Virus record (IMG/VR): IMGVR_UViG_3300028920_000205
Span: 1-30,174 of that record
DNA: 30,174 nucleotides
Strand: one strand, 5' to 3'
Source: a virus
Shown: in pieces, positions 13,275 through 20,588 of the stretch
How the letters are laid out: every line of letters begins with the position of its first letter
How positions within the stretch are numbered: the stretch's first letter is position 1
Notes under the pieces: model-generated
The model's input: the letters and a program-made list of their open reading frames with translations, nothing else
Database searches by the model: none
What the model was told of the DNA's origin: nothing
Position numbers and translations under genes: made by a program

Positions 13275-13544
13275 ATGTTACATGGAAAAGGAGCTGGAAA
13301 TTATTCAAGAAATAGTCAGTCTTGGTTAACTGAGGAATACGAAACTAAGAGAAAAAAGGGATTGATAGATAGAGATAAGTTGACTGATGCTGAAATAAAA
13401 AAATATGAAATATCAGGATCAGATGGTGGTGGTAGAACTCATCCCCATACATATGAAGTAAGACAATTCCCTTTTCCAGAATCAGGCAAGGAAACAATTG
13501 ATATTAGAAAGGTTGATCAGAGAATAGGAGAAATAAGTGATTAG
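13275..13544 (+). CDS. Unknown charged protein in head-connector operon
   Basis: The 89-residue product is hydrophilic and Gly, Lys, Asp and Glu rich, with no membrane segment. It opens MLHGKGAGNYSRNSQSWL and contains GGGRTHPHTYEVRQFPF. I do not recognise it. Eight bases separate it from the preceding gene and two from the next, so it is co-expressed with the head-tail connector. It could be a minor head protein or a linker. Confidence 0.7.
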   Translation: MLHGKGAGNYSRNSQSWLTEEYETKRKKGLIDRDKLTDAEIKKYEISGSDGGGRTHPHTYEVRQFPFPESGKETIDIRKVDQRIGEISD

Positions 13545-13546
13545 GT

Positions 13547-13978
13547 ATGTGTGCTGATTATAGTCCTAATATAGTAAACGAAATCGATGTACGCAATTTC
13601 TTTACCCCACCCCTAGATTACGATGACATAAACAAGGCTGAGATATTACTTAAAATAGAAGCCGTTGAAGATTATGTTACGGCAACATATTTTAATGACT
13701 CAACCCCAACTGCAGCTCTAGCGAGAATACCTTGTTTATTATTAATAGCTGCAAAAATAATCCAATCTCCTGAATTAGCTAAAAAATATTACACTTTAAG
13801 TGAAGAGGAATTGGGAGATTATAGATACACTTTAGCTCAACCTATTTCTAGAGGTACAGATGTACAATCTAGTCCATTTGTTATCTCTAAAACTTGGGAG
13901 AAAATGGCCATAGAAATCCTAGAAAAACGAAGTGCAACCGCTTTAGATAGATATGGTTTATATAAAGCAAATGATTAA
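13547..13978 (+). CDS. Head-tail adaptor (gp6-like) candidate
   Basis: The protein is mostly helical with the pattern of small connector adaptors: an opening VRNFFTPPLDYDDINKAEI, helix IEAVEDYVTATYF, then a long hydrophobic helix ARIPCLLLIAAKII (about 60-75) and a C-terminal helix TWEKMAIEILEKR. Such proteins attach under the portal and extend the DNA channel. Position (first connector gene after capsid, followed by closure, completion and terminator proteins) is the strongest support. Confidence 0.6.
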   Translation: MCADYSPNIVNEIDVRNFFTPPLDYDDINKAEILLKIEAVEDYVTATYFNDSTPTAALARIPCLLLIAAKIIQSPELAKKYYTLSEEELGDYRYTLAQPISRGTDVQSSPFVISKTWEKMAIEILEKRSATALDRYGLYKAND

Positions 13979-13980
13979 CT

Positions 13981-14214
13981 ATGTCTTATCATCCAGGACC
14001 TTTGTATCCACCAAATTGGAACAAATTAAGATTTGCTCTATTTAAAAAGTATAACTATACTTGTCAGTTATGTGGGAGATACTCTAAAGGAGATTTACAT
14101 CTACATCACATTAGACCAGTTAGATTAGGTGGAAGTCATAACGAGGACAACTTGATTGTTCTTTGTAGTCAATGTCACTATGATGTCCATACAAAGAGGA
14201 AAAAGATAATATGA
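13981..14214 (+). CDS. HNH endonuclease
   Basis: A 77-residue HNH protein, small but complete: zinc pairs CQLC (28-31) and CSQC (62-65), the catalytic HH (42-43) in HLHHIRPVRLGG, Asn at about 57 in NEDNL, and His70. HNH proteins are often needed with terminase for DNA packaging or cut DNA as homing or free-standing nucleases. It lies inside the connector operon and its stop overlaps the next start as ATGA, suggesting a working member of the operon rather than a recent insertion. Confidence 0.85.
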   Translation: MSYHPGPLYPPNWNKLRFALFKKYNYTCQLCGRYSKGDLHLHHIRPVRLGGSHNEDNLIVLCSQCHYDVHTKRKKII

Positions 14215-14531
14215 GTTACGAATCTTTAATGAATAATGGGTTTATAACAAGAACCAAATATTCATCTCAAAATGTATTGGGAGAATGGACATACACTTAC
14301 TCATCAGCTAGCACATCAACAAAGTGTAGAATGAATCCATTATCGGCATCAGAAAGATTAGATAGAACAGGATTATATGATGATGTTAGATATAAATGTT
14401 ATTGTTTATCATCAGCATCCATCAATAGAGGAGATCAAGTGATATATGATAATAAGAACTATAAAGTAAAGGAAGTCATCCAAGATAGCTCATTTCATCA
14501 TAAGAAAGCATTATTAAAGGAGATAACATGA
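14211..14531 (+). CDS. Head closure / head-tail joining protein
   Basis: The 106-residue protein is strand-rich with a Ser-rich loop and a closing segment INRGDQVIYDNKNYKVKEVI that matches the beta-barrel end of head-tail joining (SPP1 gp16-like) proteins, where the sequence G-D-x-V and YxV recur. These close the DNA channel after packaging. ATGA overlaps on both sides tie it to the HNH gene and the tail-completion gene. Confidence 0.7.
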   Translation: MSYESLMNNGFITRTKYSSQNVLGEWTYTYSSASTSTKCRMNPLSASERLDRTGLYDDVRYKCYCLSSASINRGDQVIYDNKNYKVKEVIQDSSFHHKKALLKEIT

Positions 14532-15034
14532 CCGATATAAGAATAACTGCTAAATTAATGGGAATCAAGGATGCTCAAATGAAGTTCAAAAATATAGGTA
14601 CTCGTATTAGTGCAATAACTCCACAAGCTTTAGAAGAGGCTGGAAGAATATTAAGAGATGCATCTATAGAGAATGTATATAGATTAGCTAAAAATCCCGA
14701 AATATCTAAAGGTGAAGGTGAATCCATAACTGACCCAGAAAATTGGTCAATTAATCCAATAGGCGGAAATGAAGTAGAAGTATCTTGTAATTCAAAACAC
14801 GCTTTAATAGTAGAACATGGTGGTTATGGAGGAATAATAATGGCTAGAGCTTATGGTTGGAGAAAAATACCAGTAGGTCAATCACACTCAGCAGATAAAA
14901 GAAAAACTGTATATGTTGATGAAGTACCTCTTCAACAAGGACTCCATTATTTTCAGAGTGCAATAGATTCTCCAGATGTTAAATCTAGAATGGCAACTGC
15001 TATATCAAATCGTCTAAAGAGAGAAGTATTTTAG
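14528..15034 (+). CDS. HK97 gp10-like tail-completion protein
   Basis: The 168-residue protein opens with a strand (DIRITAKLMGIKDAQMKF) and a helix ending in EEAGRILRDASIEN, then the characteristic VEHGGYGG loop (about 96-103) and a C-terminal helix DVKSRMATAISNRL. This order is typical of HK97 gp10 and related neck proteins, which link connector and tail. It is coupled to the preceding gene by an ATGA overlap. Confidence 0.8.
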   Translation: MTDIRITAKLMGIKDAQMKFKNIGTRISAITPQALEEAGRILRDASIENVYRLAKNPEISKGEGESITDPENWSINPIGGNEVEVSCNSKHALIVEHGGYGGIIMARAYGWRKIPVGQSHSADKRKTVYVDEVPLQQGLHYFQSAIDSPDVKSRMATAISNRLKREVF

Positions 15035-15043
15035 GTGATATAA

Positions 15044-15442
15044 ATGTCCTTTACTTCTATAACTCACATAAGAGGATATCTCATAAGTTCATCATCAGTA
15101 ACAAGTTTAGTTAATACTAATAATATAAAGGTTGGATGGCCAAAGTCATTAGATTCTTTTCCTTGTGTTACAATAACACAAACAGGAGGAGGAGATTATG
15201 GTTACTTGGGTTATGGAACATCGACAGCTGGATCTAAAATTAGAAGAGAAGAATCAACCTTTCAAATAGATATCTTTTCACAAAGTAGTAGATTAGAAAC
15301 CATACAAATTGCAGATGAGATAGTAAAAGTTCTAATATCAGGAACATGTAGAAAAAATTCAGATATAGATATGTATGATGATGAAACTGGTTTATATAGA
15401 AAAATACAAACCTATACAATAACTGAGTTTCATGACGATTAA
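15044..15442 (+). CDS. Tail terminator protein
   Basis: The 132-residue protein shows the tail-terminator plan: an N-terminal helix with LISSSSVTSLV, strand FPCVTITQTGGG, strand STFQIDIFSQS, helix QIADEIVKVLI, and a final YTITEFHDD strand. These proteins cap the finished tail tube and join it to the head. The start follows AGGTGATATAA. An 83-base gap with ATGT words follows it before the tube genes. Confidence 0.75.
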   Translation: MSFTSITHIRGYLISSSSVTSLVNTNNIKVGWPKSLDSFPCVTITQTGGGDYGYLGYGTSTAGSKIRREESTFQIDIFSQSSRLETIQIADEIVKVLISGTCRKNSDIDMYDDETGLYRKIQTYTITEFHDD

Positions 15443-15525
15443 ATGTATATTAAATATTTGTTTAAATAGATTAGTAATGTAATTAATAAGTAAGTTTTAA
15501 TGTATAAAAGATAGGTAAATTAATT

Positions 15526-16002
15526 ATGGCAGGAACAGTAACAGGAAAGAATGCTCAATTATATATAGCAGCTCATAATGGAACTCCATCCTTTACTGAC
15601 GATAACAAACACTCAACTTGGGGTATTGGAGATTTCTCCTTAACTCTAGATAGAGGTACAGTAGAACAAACATTAGTTGGAGAAGAAGGAAATTACTTTG
15701 ATCAAGGATCCTTATCAATAGAGGGCTCTTTAACAGCAGCCAAATTTGCTACTAGTGGATTATCAGATCCTCTAGATAATATAATTTCTGCTGAGGGAGC
15801 ATCAACATATTTGGCAGTTTCAGGTTGTGTTTCTACTGATACAGATGCTACTTATTTATCGTGGTATTTAAAGTCATGCCAAGTAACTGGATATGATATA
15901 TCAACTGGTGATTCAGATACAATAACTGAAGCATCTATAGATTTCATTGTAATGGCACCACATGCAGTTACCTATTCTACTCCATGCATACAGGATAATT
16001 AA
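15526..16002 (+). CDS. Tail tube protein A1
   Basis: The 158-residue strand-rich protein has conserved blocks shared with three following genes: IGDFSLTLDRGT, EQTLVGEEGNYFDQGSLSIEGSL, a CQVTGYD strand and a T-E-A-S-I-D-F closing block. It is most like the gene at 16487 (both open MA(G/A)T(V/I)TGKNA), so it is type A. Tail tube subunits stack as hexameric rings round the DNA channel. A distant alternative is that one type is a decoration of the tube. Start follows AGGTAAATTAATT. Confidence 0.75.
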   Translation: MAGTVTGKNAQLYIAAHNGTPSFTDDNKHSTWGIGDFSLTLDRGTVEQTLVGEEGNYFDQGSLSIEGSLTAAKFATSGLSDPLDNIISAEGASTYLAVSGCVSTDTDATYLSWYLKSCQVTGYDISTGDSDTITEASIDFIVMAPHAVTYSTPCIQDN

Positions 16003-16015
16003 GAGGTGATATAAT

Positions 16016-16474
16016 ATGGCAGGAACCCCAACGGTATATACAGGAGAGGATGCAACTGTAACTATAACAGCTAATAGTCAGTCTTTAACACACACAACTC
16101 TAGCTTTATCAGATTTTAGTCTAACCATAAGTAGAGGAACTGCAGAGCAAGAATTAGTTGGTGAAACTGGAAATTATAGTATTGCAGGTGCAATGAGTTG
16201 TGAGGGATCATTAACTTCTTGTAGATTACACTCTACGGCAGTTGGATATATAGTTTCTGATATGATCAATGGTAATACCATCCAAGTATCTGGAAGTTGT
16301 GGACCGAATTCACTACACTTTTATTTAAAGTCATGTCAGGTAACTGGTTTTGATTTCTCTATAGGAACGGCAGATGAAATAACGGAAGGATCAATTGACT
16401 TTACTATGCTTTACCCATATAAGTTATCTTCAAATGTAACTGACGGCTTCAAAAAGATAGTCGATGAATATTAG
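16016..16474 (+). CDS. Tail tube protein B1
   Basis: This 152-residue protein shares the core LSDFSLTISRGTAEQELVGE and CQVTGFDFS...TEGSIDF with its neighbours but belongs to type B, closest to 17004: opening P-T-(V/I)-Y-(T/K)-G-(E/D)-D-A, the block SCEGSLTSC, and SGSCGPNSLHF. Thirteen bases separate it from A1 and the start follows GAGGTGAT. Paired A and B genes suggest a tube made of two subunits, or tube plus a related ring protein. Confidence 0.75.
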   Translation: MAGTPTVYTGEDATVTITANSQSLTHTTLALSDFSLTISRGTAEQELVGETGNYSIAGAMSCEGSLTSCRLHSTAVGYIVSDMINGNTIQVSGSCGPNSLHFYLKSCQVTGFDFSIGTADEITEGSIDFTMLYPYKLSSNVTDGFKKIVDEY

Positions 16475-16486
16475 AGGTGATAAAAT

Positions 16487-17002
16487 ATGGCAGCAACAAT
16501 AACTGGAAAAAATGCAAAAATATTATTAAGAGCACATTCAGGAGCTTGTGATATAAATTCAAAATCAGCAACAGCTGGAGGAACAGATGGATCTTTTGAT
16601 AGTAATAAGACTCATAGCTCATGGGCAATAGGAGATTTTTCATTAACCTTAGATAGAGGTACAAATGAACAAAATCTTATTGGTGAAGCTAGTAACAGCT
16701 TTACACAAGGTTCACTATCAGTTGAAGGATCTATGATGCTTTCTAAATTTGCAGCTAGTGGATATAGAGATGTAATAATGAACATATTCGATGATCCAAA
16801 TAATAATTATAAGTATTTAGGTGTATCAGGAACAATAAACACAGAAACTTCAGGCTATTTATCCTGGTGTTTAGCATCTTGTCAAGTCACTGGTTATGAT
16901 GTATCTTTAGGAGATGCAAATACAATTACGGAAGCAAGTGTAGACTTTGTAATGCTCAATCCACAAGATTTAGGCTATCATGGTACTTGTATAGAGGGAT
17001 AA
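16487..17002 (+). CDS. Tail tube protein A2
   Basis: This 171-residue type A paralogue has an insertion near residues 20-38 (about CDINSKSATAGGTDGSFDS) relative to A1. Conserved blocks: IGDFSLTLDRGT, GSLSVEGSM, CQVTGYDVS, TEASVDFVM. Twelve bases after B1 and one base before B2, so all four are translated from one message. Start follows GAGGTGATAAAAT. Confidence 0.75.
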   Translation: MAATITGKNAKILLRAHSGACDINSKSATAGGTDGSFDSNKTHSSWAIGDFSLTLDRGTNEQNLIGEASNSFTQGSLSVEGSMMLSKFAASGYRDVIMNIFDDPNNNYKYLGVSGTINTETSGYLSWCLASCQVTGYDVSLGDANTITEASVDFVMLNPQDLGYHGTCIEG

Positions 17003-17003
17003 A

Positions 17004-17447
17004 ATGGCACAAACACCAACAATATATAAAGGAGACGATGCTAAGTTAAATATTAGTGGGATGTCTCATTCTATATTAGCAATATCAGATTTTTCTCTAA
17101 CATTAGGGAAAGGTACAGCTGAACAAGAGTTATTAGGATCTAAGGGTAATTATACAATAGCAGGAGCTATAAGTTGTGAAGGCTCTTTAACCTCTTGTAA
17201 ATTAGATTCTACAGGATTGGTTAAGTTAGTACAGAATATGATAGATAAATCCAAAACAAAAATATCTGGAAGTTGTGGACCAAATTCTCTACACTTTGAT
17301 CTTGATGATTGTGTATTAACTGGATTTGACTTCTCATTAGCTGGTGCAGATGAAATTATAGAAGGAAGTATAGACTTTACTCACTTGACTCCTTATAGAA
17401 TATCAGTTCAGACCGATATAGGATATACAAATCTTTATGATTGGTAA
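17004..17447 (+). CDS. Tail tube protein B2
   Basis: This 147-residue type B paralogue, the last of the four, keeps ISDFSLTLGKGTAEQELLG, AISCEGSLTSC, SGSCGPNSLHF and GSIDFTHL. The ATG begins one base after the A2 stop; GAGGGA lies just upstream. The A1-B1-A2-B2 order shows that a two-gene unit was duplicated as a block. Confidence 0.75.
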   Translation: MAQTPTIYKGDDAKLNISGMSHSILAISDFSLTLGKGTAEQELLGSKGNYTIAGAISCEGSLTSCKLDSTGLVKLVQNMIDKSKTKISGSCGPNSLHFDLDDCVLTGFDFSLAGADEIIEGSIDFTHLTPYRISVQTDIGYTNLYDW

Positions 17448-17451
17448 ATCA

Positions 17452-17472
17452 ATGTTTTTATGTTTTTAATGT
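17452..17472 (+). promoter_or_regulatory. Intergenic ATGT motif after tube genes
   Basis: ATGT at 17452, 17460 and 17469 in T-rich sequence, starting seven bases after the B2 stop codon. Spacing of eight and nine bases repeats the pattern seen at 3690 and 8769. Confidence 0.4.
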
Positions 17473-17501
17473 TAGAAGCAAATTATCCTTGGAGGTAATT
17501 C

Positions 17502-18008
17502 ATGGCAGAAGATGAAAAATCTAAAAACAATAATAAAGAGAAATCATCTGGTCCCCCTAAGGATTTTGAAGAGCTAAGAAAGAAAATATCCAAGAAGGAT
17601 GATCAAAGTACACAAAAGATTATCAAACAAATAGCCACTAGAGATAAATTGGAGAGAGACTTCAAGGAAGACTTATTAGAAGTTGTCTTCTTTTCCTCTC
17701 CAGAAACTCAAAGAATGATAAAGGCTAGACGACCAACACAATCAGAAATGATGACCATTATGAGATTATCCGCTGAAGCAGCTATTTATGAAGGTAAAAT
17801 GGATGTTAACTCTTTAGAAAAGATGGTTAATATCTATGATAAATTACCAGATTTGGCTGCATCCTTAAGTATAGATAATAAACTAGATATAGATTTCTGG
17901 AAGGATGGAATATCATTTGCAACTCTTCAAAATTTTATAACTGAACTCATTAGGGAAACTCAAAAAGGGACTGGAGTAACTCAGGAAGATATGGAATCCT
18001 TTCGTTGA
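17502..18008 (+). CDS. Tail assembly chaperone, first frame (gpG-like)
   Basis: The 168-residue protein has a charged, flexible N terminus (about 1-45, Lys/Glu rich), a helical body with QRMIKARRPTQSEMMTIMRL (about 68-87) and EKMVNIYDKLPDLAASL, and a C-terminal stretch ending EDMESFR. It follows the tube genes and is followed by an overlapping second frame, the usual arrangement of gpG/gpGT chaperones that hold the tape measure while the tube polymerises. It starts after a strong GGAGGTAATTC. Confidence 0.7.
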   Translation: MAEDEKSKNNNKEKSSGPPKDFEELRKKISKKDDQSTQKIIKQIATRDKLERDFKEDLLEVVFFSSPETQRMIKARRPTQSEMMTIMRLSAEAAIYEGKMDVNSLEKMVNIYDKLPDLAASLSIDNKLDIDFWKDGISFATLQNFITELIRETQKGTGVTQEDMESFR

Positions 18009-18207
18009 GTCCGGGATAGGCCAGCTAGAAGCAAGAATGTGTGAATTTCTTAGAGTAACTCCTAAGGAATTAGGAGAATTAAGAGAATTCGATCCAACTG
18101 GAATAGCATTTCTGGAACAACATATAATTTGGGAAGCTCAAGAGAAACAAAAAGCTTATAAGGAAGCTGAAAGGAAGGCCAAGAGCAAAAAAGGTAGAAG
18201 ACGATAA
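17980..18207 (+). CDS. Tail assembly chaperone, +1 frameshift extension (gpGT-like)
   Basis: A second frame is open from a stop at 17977 to 18207 and looks coding on both sides of its only ATG (18037): upstream residues WNPFVESGIGQLEAR, then MCEFLRVTPKELGELREFD and a basic C terminus KAKSKKGRRR. Because recognisable protein precedes the ATG, expression by frameshift from the gene at 17502 is more likely than a new start. Shift +1 at UUU-C before a rare CGU codon and a UGA stop (18000-18008) would give a fused product of about 234 residues. Such fusions are standard for tail chaperones, though most phages use -1. A -2 shift is possible too. Confidence 0.65.
   Translation, partial: LRKIWNPFVESGIGQLEARMCEFLRVTPKELGELREFDPTGIAFLEQHIIWEAQEKQKAYKEAERKAKSKKGRRR
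17997..18008 (+). promoter_or_regulatory. Candidate +1 ribosomal frameshift site
   Basis: In-frame codons TCC TTT CGT TGA. The Phe tRNA could slip from UUU to UUC while CGU, an arginine codon little used next to AGA in these genes, or the UGA waits unread. The chaperone frame then continues GTT GAG TCC. Confidence 0.5.
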
Positions 18208-18372
18208 TTCTAATGTATGTTATAATTATGTTTTAAGAAATTCTATTAGATAATATCCAATGCATAAGAACTTTTTTATTAACCAAAATATCGCTTGGAT
18301 TATAAATCTAATTAATTTCAATGTTATTTTTTGTTAGTGATAACTATATTAGTATAAAAACTATAAATGGCT
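18208..18372 (+). other. AT-rich gap before the structured RNA
   Basis: No gene is seen. ATGT words occur at 18213 and near 18228, a T6 tract at 18272-18277 could end tail-module transcripts, and ATCCAA (18255-18260) pairs with TTGGAT (18295-18300). TATA-like elements at about 18345-18352 and 18353-18360 lie at the right distance to start a transcript near 18373-18382. Confidence 0.4.
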
Positions 18373-18500
18373 GAGGATTGCTTGTAATGGTCCTTAAAGG
18401 CATTTTACCCCTCTCATGAAGGGTAATATAGAGTCTAAGTGAGATAATGGCTCTAAGGGGCCTTAAAACAAATCCTCGAGGACATCTGAAGGATATCCTC
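18373..18500 (+). ncRNA. Strongly structured RNA element, possible switch
   Basis: A G+C-richer block with nested pairs: GAGGATT (18373-18379) with AATCCTC (18471-18477); GGTCCTTA (18389-18396) with TAAGGGGCC (18454-18462, one bulge); inner hairpins TTACCC/GGGTAA (18405-18410 with 18421-18426) and AGAGTC/GGCTCT (18430-18435 with 18449-18454); and a 3' hairpin GAGGA...ATC/GAT...TCCTC (18478-18500). The arms GAGGAT and ATCCTC each occur twice in compatible order, so the outer stem could instead use 18495-18500, an exclusive alternative fold. It lies 36 bases before the fibre gene at 18536. No known RNA family is recognised. Confidence 0.55.
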
Positions 18501-18535
18501 AACTAATAGTGTGAAAATAAGGATTATATATAAAA

Positions 18536-18985
18536 ATGACTTGGTATGATAATAAATCAGCTGGAGACATTATACGTAGTCAAGATTGGGATGATCAGGC
18601 TAGTGTAGTAGTTTGGGTTAGTGGTAGTTATTTTGGCCATTCATCAAATAAAGATTTACATTTTCCATCATCTCAATTATTATCATGGTTAAATGCGTTA
18701 TATCAAGAAAGCGGGATTTCTGCTATATCAGATGTATCATGGTCAGGTGCATCAGATTTTTATGGGTTTTCATCCAATACAGCCTTAGTCAAAAATGGTT
18801 ATGCTAAGGTTTCTAATGGTGATACCATAGCTCATGGTTTACCGAGCACTCCATCTTATGCTAATATATCACCAAGTGGTTTTTCAATCAATTTTGGAGC
18901 AACATGTAAAGTTGATGAGTCCAATATAACGGTTTATCTTACTACTGATGGTAGTAGAGATATTTTTTGGACTGCATCAATTTAA
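18536..18985 (+). CDS. Small fibre/receptor-binding protein 1
   Basis: The 149-residue protein has a middle SDVSWSGASDFYGFSSNT block and a C-terminal domain (about 88-149) beginning KVSNGDTIAHGL, then ISPSG, VDESNITVYL and a closing FWTASI. The same C-terminal domain ends the proteins at 19048 and 20193, and the middle block recurs at 20193, so it is a module exchanged among fibre genes. Such terminal beta domains commonly contact the receptor. The start codon lacks a strong Shine-Dalgarno (AAGGA lies 15 bases upstream), and the structured element lies just before it. Confidence 0.65.
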   Translation: MTWYDNKSAGDIIRSQDWDDQASVVVWVSGSYFGHSSNKDLHFPSSQLLSWLNALYQESGISAISDVSWSGASDFYGFSSNTALVKNGYAKVSNGDTIAHGLPSTPSYANISPSGFSINFGATCKVDESNITVYLTTDGSRDIFWTASI

Positions 18986-18997
18986 TTTATATTAATA

Positions 18998-19029
18998 TAT
19001 GTATTTATGGTTAATGTATTTAATAATGT
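18998..19029 (+). promoter_or_regulatory. Intergenic ATGT motif before fibre gene 2
   Basis: ATGT at 18999, 19014 and 19026. Bases 19014-19029 (ATGTATTTAATAATGT) are identical to 7770-7785 before capsid gene 1, which argues for a conserved signal rather than chance A/T similarity. Confidence 0.45.
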
Positions 19030-19047
19030 AAAATAAGGAGAAAATAA

Positions 19048-20055
19048 ATGGCAATACCCTTTTTAGCGGTAGAAATATCAGGTTTAGCAACTCAAGCTTA
19101 CAATTCAGGAGCAGTAAATAGAAAATTCATTAATGATGTATCTAGTGCTATCTGGACTGAGATGGCAGCAATTGAAGGTGGTTTAGAATCAGATACTCCA
19201 GAAAATTGGACAACTTTAACTCCAGGTACTGGAATAGATACATTTGAAGGACCCATAGGTGTTAGTGGTTCAACTCCAGTAAGTATAAATGTAGCTGGAT
19301 ATAGTACAATATCATCTCAAGCTAAATATGCCTATAGTGAAGTTTTAGCATCAGGTACTGAATATACAGAAACTTATAGTTGGTATAATGCATCTGCTAG
19401 TACAATATCAGATAAATTAACCCATATAGGAGAATCTGGTCAAGAATATAGTGCAGCTTATGGATCAGCACAAATAGCATTTTATGATTCAGCACATGTA
19501 GATCACGACCAAACAACTAACTTTGTTGCTAATGAACACGTAGATCACACTAGTGTATCTATGACTGCTGGTGATGGTTTAACTGGAGGAGGTACGATTG
19601 CTTCGACTAGAGATTTTGCAGTTGGAGCTGGAACAGGAATAGGAGTTAATGCTAATGATATTGAAGTTTTAGGATATTCAACAATATCTTCAAATGCTAA
19701 GGCTGCAATGGGATATATGGCATCTGGTAACGAATATTCGGATGCATATAATTGGTATGTTGCATCATCTAGCAAGATATCAGAGTTTGTAGCATCAGGA
19801 GATGAGTATTCAGCAGCATATGCATCAGCCCAAGCTTTAGAAGCTGGAGCTTTCAAGAAAGTTTCTAGTGGATGGGCATCAATAGCTGATAACGAAACAA
19901 TAGCTCACGGATTAGGTGGAAAACCAAATCACGTATCAATAACTCCTAGTGGGGCAGTAACATTTGCAGTTGCCTTTACTTGTGATGCAACTAATATTAC
20001 GGTAAGAATTTCTGCTGCAGGAAGCCGAATGGTTAATTGGCGTGCCGAACTGTAA
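19048..20055 (+). CDS. Tail fibre protein 2
   Basis: The 335-residue protein is Ser, Ala, Thr and Gly rich. It begins with a module ISGLATQAYNSGAVNRKF INDVSSAI-like (about 9-35) shared with the next fibre genes, contains repeats of the form ASG-(D/N)-EYS-(A/D)-AY, and has the typical trimeric-fibre stretch AGDGLTGGGTIASTRDFAVG (about 173-192). The end (about 270-335) is the exchanged domain IAHGLGGKP...ITPSG...ATNITV...VNWRAEL. It is likely to trimerise and bind the host surface. Start follows AAGGAGAAAATAA. Confidence 0.75.
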   Translation: MAIPFLAVEISGLATQAYNSGAVNRKFINDVSSAIWTEMAAIEGGLESDTPENWTTLTPGTGIDTFEGPIGVSGSTPVSINVAGYSTISSQAKYAYSEVLASGTEYTETYSWYNASASTISDKLTHIGESGQEYSAAYGSAQIAFYDSAHVDHDQTTNFVANEHVDHTSVSMTAGDGLTGGGTIASTRDFAVGAGTGIGVNANDIEVLGYSTISSNAKAAMGYMASGNEYSDAYNWYVASSSKISEFVASGDEYSAAYASAQALEAGAFKKVSSGWASIADNETIAHGLGGKPNHVSITPSGAVTFAVAFTCDATNITVRISAAGSRMVNWRAEL

Positions 20056-20094
20056 TAAGCTAGTATATGATTAATAAATATATGCTAGCTTATT
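20054..20094 (+). repeat. Long hairpin after fibre gene 2
   Basis: AATAAGCTAG (20054-20063) and CTAGCTTATT (20085-20094) are perfect ten-base arms, with TATAT/ATATA able to pair inside. It overlaps the stop codon of the fibre gene. Without a T tract it is a doubtful terminator; mRNA end protection or a recombination point are alternatives. Confidence 0.55.
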
Positions 20095-20106
20095 AATTTA
20101 AGTTAG

Positions 20107-20148
20107 TCTATTTAAATTTCATATACTGGTCTATTAATGTTAAATAGA
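20107..20148 (+). repeat. Second inverted repeat between fibre genes
   Basis: TCTATTTAA (20107-20115) pairs with TTAAATAGA (20140-20148), nine perfect pairs round 24 bases. With the hairpin at 20054 it fills the 137-base gap between two fibre genes that share modules. Confidence 0.45.
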
Positions 20149-20192
20149 ATAAAAATTTAAGATTAAATTAATTATAAATAAATTGATAGAAG

Positions 20193-20588
20193 ATGGCAAT
20201 ACCTACACTCATAAGTGAGATATCAGGATTAACAACGAGTTATTACAACTCAGGAGGAGTTAATAAACTGTATGTTGATACAATTTCCAGTAATTTAAAT
20301 TCAAAAATAACTATATTAGATTCTTGGTCTGGAGCAACTGATTTTTATAATTTCTCTTCTAATACAAGAGGATTATACTTCCCATCATCAGAAACTAGAT
20401 ATGGGTGGGGAAGTGTATCTAATGAAGGTACAATTGCTCATACATGTTCTACTAAACCATCATGGGTATCCATAGCTCCATCAGGAGCAAATCCATTTAT
20501 GTATTCATTTAAAGTAGATTCAACTAATATCACCATATATCATAGTACACCAGATTCAGAAGTATTTTCATGGAGGGCAGTTGTATAA
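20193..20588 (+). CDS. Small fibre/receptor-binding protein 3
   Basis: The 131-residue protein combines three modules: the N-terminal ISGLTTSYYNSGGVNKLYVD (as in fibre 2), the middle SWSGATDFYNFSSNT (as in 18536), and the C-terminal domain IAHTCSTKP...IAPSG...STNITIYH...FSWRAVV. It is a compact mosaic of its neighbours, consistent with recombination of host-range modules. The next gene starts on the last base of its stop codon (TAATG). Confidence 0.65.
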   Translation: MAIPTLISEISGLTTSYYNSGGVNKLYVDTISSNLNSKITILDSWSGATDFYNFSSNTRGLYFPSSETRYGWGSVSNEGTIAHTCSTKPSWVSIAPSGANPFMYSFKVDSTNITIYHSTPDSEVFSWRAVV

